DNA from: Eudorina sp. 2006-703-Eu-15
Lineage: Eukaryota > Chlorophyta > Chlorophyceae > Chlamydomonadales > Volvocaceae
Direction of reading: 5' to 3'
Assembly (NCBI GenBank): GCA_003117195.1
Contig: BDSI01000021.1
Span: 1,171,588 to 1,235,587, forward strand
Length of the DNA stretch: 64,000 nucleotides
Under the pieces are notes generated by a model. It was not told the DNA's origin and ran no database searches. It saw only the letters and a program-made list of their open reading frames with translations. Made by a program: the position numbers and the translations under genes. Position 1 is the first letter of the stretch. Each line of letters starts with the position of its first letter. Shown in pieces: positions 37,501 to 47,000 of this stretch.

Positions 37501-38990
37501 GTTAGGTTGTTGACGGTTGGTGTAACGGTGCTGCTGGCGTTGACCCCCATATTGTCCTGGTCAGCTGGCATGGGCCCGCCGCCGCTGAGTGTCGGTGGGG
37601 TGGGGCTGCTACTGCTGATGCTACTGCCGCCAGCGCTGCTACCGGAGCCGTTGGGGTTGCTGTTGCTGCTGCTGCTGCTGCTGTTACTGCTACTGCCTCC
37701 GCTACTGCCACCGGTCAAGTCCTGGATTGCGGTACCGATTAGGCTGCCAAGCCCTGAGGCCATGTCCGATATGGCGCCTCCAACGGTGCCGGAGGACGGT
37801 TGAGGTAACGGAGTCGGTTGGGGTAACGGGCTAAAGTATGGCAGCGGCTCCAATCCAGGCAGGCCCCCAGGTCGTGGTGTCGGGGCAGAGTTGGGTGCCG
37901 GAGCCGGGGCAGGCGGCACGGCCGACGTTGAGGGTGCTGCGGCCGGTGCGGGTGGGGTAAGGCTGATGTAGTCACCGCTCGAGGAGGTCGTGCCGCCGGC
38001 ACCTGGACTGGCTGCCGCCGATGACCCGGCGGAATCGTCGTACAGATGTACGGAGAGGGCTTCTGGCGCGGCCGCCTGCCGGGCGTGTGTTGGGTTGGTT
38101 TAGGGAAGGTCAGCCGTCTTGGGGAGGTGTAGTGTATGCAGGACGCCAAGTATGAATGAGTGAATGAACGGATGAATGAATGAATGAACGAACGGGATCA
38201 ACGATGTGCCAAGTTTGTTGCGTTTGTTGAGTCCCCGGGTTGTCCATGGGACGGACTGCACTTGAGGAACATCCCCCGAGTGGCGTGAACCGCGACTTTT
38301 GCAACACCTTTACCTGGCGACAGGAGGCTTTTCGAAGTTTCCCGGCAACCGACTGCAGTTCATCCGCGCGACGGAAGGGACCGACGACAGGCACTTCGGC
38401 CTCGCTCTGCCGAAACGATTCACCCGCACAAGCAATTCAAGCCAATTCTACTTATCTAAAAATCCTGCTGTTGCTGCAATGACTGTATGATCGAGCATGT
38501 GCCGTTTTTCCCAAATATTAACGTTGACACGGGCCGCCTCACACATTCCAGCACATCACCACTAAACCAAATGCAATTTCATTTTGCGTTCAAACATAAA
38601 AAAATTCAGGAGGCCTCCGCCGCCAGCCTTCCTCACCTGCATCAGGACTCGCGACCCACGGGTCGAAGTCAAGCCCGCCCAGCCCGCCAACCGCGCCGAC
38701 GCGGCGGCCACTGAGAAGCCGCCAAACGCCGCAACCAACATCAGCGCGAGCAGCACCGCTGGAAGTGGTGACAGCAGTCCAGCGGCAGCCGCGGCAGCCG
38801 GGGCCGTCCTGCACGTCGTCGCCGCCGCCGCCGCCGCGGTCCCTGATGACGAGCTGCCCCACAGCCATCCCAGCCGCCGCCGCCCTCCTCCTCCTCCTTG
38901 CCCTCCCCCTCGCCCTCGCCACCTTGCTCCCCCTCGCCCTGCTCCTGATCTAACTGCCAGCCGCCCATTAGAAGGATCCTCCGCAGCCAT
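23885..38990 (-). CDS. Giant receptor-like membrane protein: two LamG-type regions, Cys-rich FN2-like units, TM, Pro/Gly-rich tail
   Basis: About 25 exons and 2,370 residues (minus). Exons: 38637-38990, ~36836-38075, 36364-36582, 35800-36101, 35260-35405, 34787-34917, 34325-34518, 33672-34034, 32773-33294, 32090-32243, 31515-31581, 31166-31268, 30744-30945, 30425-30546, 29563-29844, ~29205-29348, 28729-28815, 28361-28557, 27872-28118, 27462-27747, 27107-27215, 26349-26621, 25454-25959, 24758-25074 and 23885-24418. Nearly all phases match, which argues for one gene. Order: hydrophobic signal anchor (residues ~70-98); Ser/Thr-rich stalk with a duplicated block; LamG-type region 1 (VVFYPLTNGSLDPW, DGDWHMLTLSS, LSVFDAVLQPSEVAMLYD); LamG-type region 2 (AHFPLTRGSLSSW, DGGWHMFTLTT, LSVWDAALQPWQVASLYG); about eight Cys-rich units such as GEPCVFPVSYGSRTLYGC and CAFPYMYGGRNRTDC, resembling fibronectin type II, spaced by poly-Ser; TM (GLPVLILLVAGVAAL); basic stop-transfer RRSLAKRHLR; tail of ~280 residues. 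Probably a cell-surface adhesion or sensing protein (inference). The second/third exon junction needs a GC donor, and the junction near 28816-29205 is uncertain. Confidence 0.8.
26641..26716. repeat. 7-bp GTTGGCG tandem repeat in receptor intron
   Basis: About eleven copies, immediately upstream (minus sense) of an exon encoding a GQACQLPFF Cys-rich unit. A related degenerate AACCGCCAACAG tract lies at about 28301-28351 in another intron of the same gene. Confidence 0.9.
30161..30237. repeat. 13-bp self-complementary minisatellite in receptor intron
   Basis: Six copies of CCCTTTCCAAGGG (the last 12 nt). Each unit can pair CCCTT with AAGGG, so the array is a row of small hairpins. Confidence 0.92.
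32308..32415 (+). tRNA. trnL-CAG: tRNA-Leu (anticodon CAG) with a 28-nt intron
   Basis: Acceptor stem GACGAGG (32308) pairs with CCTCGTC, followed by discriminator A at 32415; CCA is not encoded, as expected for a nuclear tRNA. The D-arm GGCCGAGCGGTCTAAGGC holds the A box, and GGTTCAAATCC is the B box. The anticodon stem CTAGA/TCTAG brackets the loop TTCAGG..T, giving anticodon CAG at 32342-32344. The 28 nt at 32346-32373 sit at the canonical intron position, one base 3' of the anticodon. The variable arm is long, as in Leu tRNAs. It lies on the opposite strand inside an intron (32244-32772) of the receptor gene and ends in TTTT. Confidence 0.93.
32415..32556. repeat. 71-bp tandem duplication of the tRNA 3' flank
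   Basis: Two copies (32415-32485 and 32486-32556) start with AGTTTTA and are almost identical over 71 bp. The unit begins at the tRNA discriminator base and includes the polymerase III terminator. Confidence 0.92.
32417..32420 (+). terminator. RNA polymerase III terminator of tRNA-Leu
   Basis: A TTTT run begins two bases after the discriminator base. A second TTTT occurs 71 bp further on because the 3' flank is tandemly duplicated. Confidence 0.8.
33576..33600. repeat. Telomere-like repeat in receptor intron
   Basis: TAAACCCTAAACCCCTAAAC contains imperfect CCCTAAA units in the intron between exons 33672-34034 and 32773-33294. Confidence 0.55.
37078..37156. repeat. Intra-exon duplication in receptor stalk, copy 1
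   Basis: About 79 bp nearly identical to 37498-37576, in the same orientation and frame. It encodes a block starting GPMPADQDNMGVNASSTV, so the stalk has grown by internal duplication. Confidence 0.9.
37498..37576. repeat. Intra-exon duplication in receptor stalk, copy 2
   Basis: Partner of 37078-37156. A handful of synonymous or conservative differences suggest that the protein sequence is retained. Confidence 0.9.
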
Positions 38991-40775
38991 CTCGCGTGCG
39001 TCGGTTAGATGCTCGACCCGGGGCGAACAAATGCACGTGCGCCGGGGTGCAGATCGATCGGAAATAGAGGCGGCTTGCTGCTGCCGCTGTTGACCGGCGG
39101 CCGCTGCCGGGTGCGGTGCACCACCACCGCAAGTGCGCGCCTCGCTCCTTGCTGCCGCTCCTCGTTGTCAGCGCAATGGTCGTTCGATCTGATAACAGCT
39201 GGGGATTATCCTGGGCTGAGCCGCGCGTGCTAGGCGTCGGTGGCTTTGACCGCGGCAAGGCCACTACGTTCCCGGTATTAGGGTTCTGTCCTACAGAGGG
39301 CAACACGTGTCAAGCAAAAGGCCACGACTTTAACCTCTGTTTCTGCGAGAGACAATTGCCTGTAATAACTCGTTCTAGTTAGGGCTTGGAACATGTGCAG
39401 GCCAGCCAACAGCGAGTACCGCCGCAGGTCAGGACATGCAACAATGGTTGAGACAGGCGAATGAAGCAAAGCCGGCCAAGAGACTCCAAACGCGGGCACT
39501 TCAACAATGAAGTACACTGGCTGCGCGGAGGAAACGAAATCGTTACCGTATACAGACCGTATACGAAGCCGTGGCCTACAAAGTACACAAGCCAATTACG
39601 GCGGCGTTACCTGCGGCCCGCGCCAGGCCCGCCGAAGGCAGCTCGTTTTCCGCAAAGGTTGCCCAGTCAGCGGTTGGCTTACGGATGACAACGGGATAGA
39701 GGGCAGCCGATGGCTGGATGGGCAGACGTGGGAGGCAGAAAGAAAGGTCCTCCGTATGCTGAAAGGCTGCTGTCTGGGCAATTCCGTCGTCCAGCAGAAA
39801 TGTCACCGCCACACAGACCGGCGGCAGGACAGATGAGGTCAAAGTATCCGGCTAGGACAAAAAAGCTATTACAGTGCTGCCATAGCGCTATTCTCTGAAA
39901 CAGGCGTCATCGGCATCAGCATCATTCGTTGCAGCCGCTGGCCGGCGTCCGAGGAGGCAATCTGTTTTTGAGGACTGGCTTTCCTTGTTGGCCCGACAGA
40001 CATCTATCTATAACCTCAAATGTCATCATGTATAGCGAAGTCGTAAACGCTAAAACGTGCACTCCTGAACGCGGTATACATTTCCCGAATGGCGGTTTAG
40101 CCGTGCGTGTAAATCGATTGGCGGGGCAAGAGCGCAAGACCCATGGGTCATACAGTGGGATACCAGTCTCTTTCACGCCTGACTTTCCTGTGATGATAGT
40201 TGTACTTTACTCCCTTTGACATGGTTCAGCGCCGCGCTTGCGTGTGAATAAGGCGTCACCATGCTACCTATGCCTTTGTCAGCCGGCTACCCTGTTGGCC
40301 CTCGAGGCATGCCAGCTATTGTAAGCGAACAGTTTGCTGGGACCTCTAGGATTGAGGAAACGAGTGCTTCGAGTATATCCTGGGGCACGTCTGCAGTAGA
40401 GGTCAGTCACGGACGGGCGATGTCGATACCGCCACATTTCGATTTGCTCCCTGACGCCGGTGCGGGCAAGCGGCCCCAGGAAAATTTGAATGTGGAAGTC
40501 CACGTCTCCACGACAGCTCTGATGCGGTTCTTGGTCATTCCAGTGTACGACTGCTTGCCGACCCGTTAACGGTTGGGCCTACATGTTACAATTGTTCGCC
40601 ATGACACGACGTATTGTTTTCAGATGATTAAAAGTATCTCATGCTTTTAGTACACGAGACGGCTTTGGCGTAACAATAATCTCCAGGGTGGTGATTACGG
40701 TTCAACGTGCACCCTTCGCTTATCACTACGGATTGACATTTCAACCAAGTTGCAATCAACAGATCATAGCATAGA
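38991..40775. other. Divergent intergenic region between receptor gene and UFC1
   Basis: No gene recognised. The left part should carry the receptor promoter (minus), the right part the UFC1 promoter (plus). It has lower GC and fewer simple repeats than the gene bodies. A GACCCATGGGTC palindrome lies at 40138. Confidence 0.55.
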
Positions 40776-41632
40776 ATGGCCGAATCTTGGGACCCAAAAA
40801 CACGGGAAACTGTTAAGAAAATCCCTTTCCTGACAGAGAAGTCTGGGCCTCGCGACAAGCAGAAATGGCAGGATCGATTGAAACAGGTGTGGCACCATGC
40901 GACGCATGGCCTGGGAAGCCCTGCTGGCGATATCTGTCGTTGCGGGCCGTCAACGCTTTTGCATGTGCACCACCGCAGGAGCTGCACGCCCTGATCACAT
41001 ACATCAAAATGAATAAAGAGTCAGACATGGATTGGTTTACGATACAGCCGAATGCCGATGGGACGCACTGGAAGGGCAAGTGCTGGTACGTGCACGACCT
41101 CATCAAGTATGAGTTCGACTTCCAGTTTGACATCCCCGCCACATACCCGGACACCGCCCCTGAGATCGAAATTCCGGAGCTGGACGGCAAGACCGCAAAG
41201 ATGTACCGCGGGGGGAAAATCTGCCTGACTATCCACTTCAAGCCTCTGTGGTCAAAAAACAGGTACAGTTCCAGGATAGTGGGTTCTACGCCCATGTGGG
41301 TTCCTTGAGGTTAACTGAACCAGAGGCTGGGTCATACACGGGGGCCAGGGGGCCCTACGTTGGCGACGGAATCGGTGTGGATGGCAGGCAGGTGCGCCTG
41401 CTGCGGCATGGTTTGAGTACATACATACCCGACAAGCTCGCCGCCCGGCGGGCTCAGTTGTGTATTGACGATGTAACGATGCGCCTCACTCCCGGTCGCG
41501 CCGCACCTTATCCATCTGCGCTGCAGTCCCCACTTTGGGGTCGCACACGCGCTGTGCCTGGGCCTGGCGCCCTGGCTGGCCGCGGAGGTGCCGTACCTCG
41601 TGGAGGCTGGAGTGATCAAGCCCAAGATCTGA
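40776..41632 (+). CDS. UFC1: UFM1-conjugating enzyme (E2-like)
   Basis: UFC1 accepts UFM1 from the E1-like UBA5 as a cysteine thioester and passes it to substrates with UFL1, in ER and ribosome quality control. Three exons, 40776-40886, 40979-41262 and 41527-41632, join in phase to 166 residues, the usual family size. Seen: [49 protein letters not shown], the [20 protein letters not shown] core, the active-site segment [14 protein letters not shown] with the catalytic Cys, and the C-terminal [19 protein letters not shown] helix. The start is the only ATG that gives the family N-terminus. One oddity: Ile follows LT after the active-site Cys, where animal and plant enzymes usually have Asp (LTDHF). 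The assignment is very secure. Confidence 0.96.
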
Positions 41633-44017
41633 ACGGCATGGCGACGTTCATGGGCCAAAATGTTCTTCAACAGGGACGTCGGAATAGCAGGAGTACTACC
41701 AACTATTGCAGCCGCGGTAGCAGCTGCAGTAGCAGGCGCGGTGGCAGCTGCAGTAGCAGCCGCGGCAGTAACAGAAGCGTGGCTTTGAGGCCAGTAACCT
41801 CTGAGGACCGCAGAGCGCGACATGACCGCTGTGAACCCGCACCGAGAGCGCCCGCCAAGCACCCGCTGAGTGCTCGGCGCAGCCGAGATAGATATCATGT
41901 AGGTGGATATCATGTAGGTGCCTTGTGGGGTGTGCGTGCCACGGAGGGGGCCTTCGGGCGATGAGGTTGGTTGCATTGCATGTTTCGTGCGTTGTGCAAT
42001 GTGAAGTACCGGCACATGTTCCGCGCGAAATGCGGAGCATGAGCATTCGAGGCACATACACTTCCGTGGAGGATTTCCTCTCAACCGCATTAGCGCGGCT
42101 CTGGATCGTATGAACAGTGGATCAGGATCTTATGAACAGTTACGTTACACACACACGCGATGGTCTGGGGAGGAGTGGCTGGGCTTCTCGGCTAACCTCT
42201 TCAGTCCCAGGCCCTGACAGGAAGGACAGTACCAAGCTTATTCCCTCAAAAACATTACTCCAGTTATCTACAGTTATCTCTCTCCACACAACGAGCACTG
42301 TATGTTGTCTCTCCCCCCAACGCCCTCGGGCGGATTCACGTTCTCTCAGCACAAGAAATCCGCGATCGCCGTTCGACATCCTCTGCCCCACCGCTGGCGG
42401 TTCCGATGCAGCTTAAGCTCAGGCACAAGCACCGCCCTAGTTCAATCGGACCCGGAGCTCGAACAATAAATAAAAGTATCGCTTCTGCTCTGGCCGCGGT
42501 TGGACGCAGGCGCACACTCGGCTTCCCATCGCACGCGGCACTTTCCCACCACCACCGACCACGCCCAGCTGGGCTTATGTCACGTCACAACCCACAGCTC
42601 TCTCGACATCCTCCCAGCGCGTTTCAAACCAGACGTCAGTGCCTCTGCGAACGCCTGCAACGCGATTGGAGGACATCGAAGAGATGGCCGTAGCGTGCCT
42701 AGCGCCGTACACACATGAATGGGACGTGAATGCCGTACTGTACCAGAGCGCGGCCTGCCTTGCCACCATGACCCGTGCCGATGAATCCGCACCAACGTGA
42801 AACCTTGTCACTCTCCACATGCACACACCCACTCGGACCACTCGCAGAACCAGAGGGGATTCGCTGTACTATCAAGCTCATGCCCAACGCTGGACACCAT
42901 GAACTCAGTGATTTTCACCCTGCCGTGGCCCCCCCATCCGCATCACCAATTTATTAGTTGCGATGCGGCGGCGGGATACCGCTCGTGACCAGCGCCCGAT
43001 GCATTGATTTAGGGCTTCCTGCACAGACGGGATGCGGGCGCTCGATGGCCGCCCTCAAGGGCAACGAGCACCGCGCTCCTGCGCTCCCACGGCGGACGTG
43101 ATGAGAAGAAACAAAGAGCGCTCCCTCCCCTGAACCACGACCCGTGCTCCAAACGCCTACACCAGCGGCACGCAACCGCGGCGCAAAGGTTTCAGCACAC
43201 GACCACCACCAAACAACCAGCGAACCAAACCATGTGTGATTACTATATAGATCCCATCGCACTGTGTATGGGCTGTGGGATATGCCTTTGCAGCTGTTCA
43301 TCGCCCTTCTTCTGGACATCGGGACACGCCTACCACGAATACTACGAAGCGGGCTGTACGGCGCTTTGTCCTGCCGGTGGAGGGTTCCCTACCTGCGGGC
43401 CCCACGTGGGCCCCAGCAGAGCCCACGTCTCACCACGAAAATTGATGTTCCGGTACGATCCCGATTTCTGGTGGAAAATCCCGGCCACCCACAACCTTAT
43501 TATAATATATATACCATGCTGCAGCGTCACCACTCACATAATTATTATCCTCCTGATACAGCCGGGCATTTAACCCGCTCCCAACCTCAGCTCGTTGCAG
43601 AGTGCTTTGCCATGGCCGTACATCGCTGCCGCACACGCACCCAATCAACGTCCACACACCACCACGTTTGCCTGCCTGCGTTTGAGACGCCGCGCCGCGA
43701 AGGTTGCCTTGCTCCCAGGCGCCATTCCTTCCGCAATGTGGGCGTGTGTCGGGGCCGGCCTAGCTACTCGCAGGTCGACCTTGTCGAGTCGGCCTATACT
43801 CGTCGGTGAGCTCTCTCACAACGTCGACATCCAGGGTCCTCTGTCGCATTCGGCCTCCCGTCAGGCCGTTAGGCGTTAACAGAGCAGGCGTTGACACTCA
43901 ATCCCGGCCCTGTAGGCACCCCGCAGGCACATCCGCACCCCTGCCCGGTTCTCGCCCCGCGTGCCCGCGTGCGCTCCGCCCTCCCGAGGTACCGCCCAAC
44001 CGACCGCCCGACCCAAA
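41633..44017. other. Intergenic region: UFC1 3' flank and 3' flank of the fusion gene
   Basis: No gene recognised on either strand. Just after UFC1 there is a GCAGCNGCAGTAGCAG-like stretch (about 41705-41775) and a 15-bp direct duplication GATATCATGTAGGTG at about 41889-41918. The two genes converge here, so both 3' UTRs must lie in this interval. Confidence 0.55.
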
Positions 44018-47000
44018 TCACTCCGTCCGGTCCTTGTAGGTCCGCTCGATCCAGTCCGCGAGCGTGTACACGTCGTCGAACGTGCTCCACCAGCCCAGCG
44101 ACGCGCGCACCGACCCCAGCGGCACCTCCACCCACTGCTGCGCCACTGTGGCGGGGTGGTTGAGGCTGAGGTTGGAGTTGGCGATCGAGCGCAGGATGTC
44201 CGCGGAGCTGATCGTCTCCTGTTCGCGTCGGGCACACACACGTACGCAACACACGCACGCAACGTCCACAGGTCAAGCACCCGTCGGTTCGCAGAGGTTT
44301 ATTCAACGGTCCGTTGCGGAAGCAGGTGCGCAAGGTTACATGCCAAACCCCGCATTAATGCAATGCGTGTCCCCGTTTGCGTCCCCGCTTTTCCTTCCAG
44401 GAGCAACAAGGAACTTCCAAAGCAGCTGCTCAGGAAACCACATACGCAAGGCCCACACACCGTGTCCAGCCCCGACATCCCCGTCCCCCGACTCCTTCGT
44501 CAAGGAGTGGAGGGTGCGGCCGGGTTCGTCCCGGGCCCGTCTCCCAGCCACACCACTGACCTGAGACGTGCCCACGGGCCGCTGCACCCGGATGAACTCC
44601 ACGTCGTCCTCGCAGCCCTCCTTCTTGCCCGCCAGCGACTCCACCTCGCTCTCCCTCACCCCCAGGTAGTTGTAGCACGCGCCCGGGTTGCACTCCGCTC
44701 CGGTGCGCAGCTGCAGAGGGGGCGGACGGACGCGGGCAGGGCCACATCAGCCGTCAGGCCACAGCACTCACTCGCTCACTCCGTCAGTCAGACAAAGCCG
44801 TCCGAATGAGAGGGCCACCCACTACCGGCACGACCATCGGCGATACTCCGAGAGGGGCCTCACAAAAACGCCTTCAAAGAGGGGCGATGTCGTGCAGCAG
44901 CGGCTCCCCTGCCCACACGACGTAGTATACCCACGACGTAATATACCCACATCGGAGCGCGGCCTCGGGTTCAAAGTACGGCCAAAGTACGGCACGGTCC
45001 TAACGGCCAGCCAGCCCAGCCAGAGAGCCACTTACGTGGAATCCGGCGCCCGCCGCCTCTTTCTCCACCGTCTTGTAGGAGAAGATTGACCCGTCGGGCT
45101 TGAGCAGCTCGAAGTTGACGATACCGCCCTGGACCTGCGTGGCAGGGCCCGCACGGCGCGGTTTAATGGCGTCCAAAGACCTGACGCCAATGCCTGACAA
45201 GGAGGCCACAGGTTCTTCTTCACACATGCGAGGGGGCCTTATGCGGCCAGCCTGTTGGCCGTGCAGGGGTGCTAGGGGCCCTGGCTGTAAGCCGGGGGTG
45301 CCTGCGCATCCGCGGGATCATCCTTCCGGTGTCACGTTGTCTATACTGCTAGTAGGGCTGGGGATGGAGCTGTTTCCGAGGCGCACCGCAGCGCAAGAAA
45401 TTTCCATGTACCCCCCCCCCCCAGACCTTTGCCTTTGCCTGCCGTTTGTCTGCCCTTTGTTGCAACTCACATCTTCCGTTCGCCTCGCCGTCCGTCCGCG
45501 TTTCGTCCCATTTGCGCAGGTGAGTACTACGTTCTCGATACTTTGTGCTGTCTGGGGTGTGGTCCGTCCTCGTGCTGTCGCGCGTTGGTTGGTCCGGGAT
45601 GGGTCCGGCGGCGACGCGGTCGCCCGAGGTAACATTGAGCGCACAATTCAGGTATGTATGGTAAGTAACTTGGGTCGCGTATTGACTCCTGTGCCACGTA
45701 TCGGTTCCCCAATCCATACCCCCCCAGGCCGCCGGATGCCCACGATGAGATTCCGCCAGACTGCGCCCGAGAGCTGATCCCCCACCCACCCACCCACTGA
45801 CCTGGCGGTGGTTGGGCATGTGGTGCTTGCCGAAGATGGCCAGCATGGGCGACCCGTTGGAGTGCCGCAGCGAGGCGAGCTTGCCGTACAGCCACTCGGT
45901 GAGGCAGGCCACGTGCGCCTGCACCCTCCGGATGCCGCCCAGCTTCTGAATCATGTTGAGGCCGTGCTTTACGGCGATCACGTCCAGGAAGGCCACCTGC
46001 GGGCGGCCGACCATTCGCACCATCAGCGGAACGGGCACACAGGCGCCGCAACCGTAAAAATTTATTTACGGCCGGGTTGCCGTCAGACGGCTGGCACTTG
46101 GCATCTTGGTGTGGGGGCTGCAAGGCCTCGGGGTGAGCATGGGGTACATTTCGGTACTGGCCTGCCAGGAGGAGGTGGGTACTGGGGTTCGATGGTTCGC
46201 GCGTGGCGGGTGGTGGGTCCGGCGGGTTGGGCCCCCAGCCCGGCCTAGTCGGGCTCACCGTGCCGTCCTCCAGGCGGTCCGAGGGCCGGCACTTGAGCAC
46301 GTGGAAGTTGTCGGCCGAGGTGGCCAGGGCCACGGTGCCACCGCCCCAGAACACCTGCGCGCAGAGAGACGGGTTTTTGGATGCCCGGTGACGTAATGGA
46401 GGTGTGACAGGGGCCTGGTCCCTCGGGATCGAGCACTGCTGCGTGTGAGGTGCATCCCCCCGGGCACCCAAGCGCGTAGGTACATGGTACACCTGTGCGT
46501 ACTGCCTCGACTCGCAGAACAGCCCAGCAGCCCAACTGGAGCGCTCACCTCAGCCGCCCCCCCCAAAAAAAACATCCACCAATAATGCCCTTCCACCCAA
46601 CCCACAACCCACAAAGTCCTTAGCGGGGCCCGCTCTTGGGCGACCCGCCGCCACACACGCATGGGTATTAACGTATACAGTTGAGTTTTCTTTTACACAT
46701 AATGACTTATGGGTGCCTGCCTCCCACCCCCCGGTCCAAGGGAGGAATGTGCATATCATGTACTTCAAATTCACACCGCGCACCTTCTTCAGCAGAGGCA
46801 CCAGGTCTGTCTTGATGAGGAGGGCACCCAGGCCGGTGGGGTAGCCGAACATCCTGGGGCCGCACACATCCGACGGCGGCTTTTAGCTCCAAACGGTCAG
46901 GGCAGCAGCGGCCCACGCGGGCAGCAAACCAGGCGGCAACTGCCAGCGCTTGGCAGAAGAGTAGTCCCCGACCATCCCGACAGGGTTACGCGAGTCAACA

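Noticed and set aside
33582..38990. A separate gene ending after the first LamG region
   Set aside because: Splice phases continue without a break into the second LamG region, and no stop or polyadenylation signal was found between them.
43232..43573. Small Cys-rich plus-strand frame
   Set aside because: Clustered cysteines look interesting, but there is no conserved pattern and no gene context, and the end of the frame runs into AT-rich low-complexity DNA.
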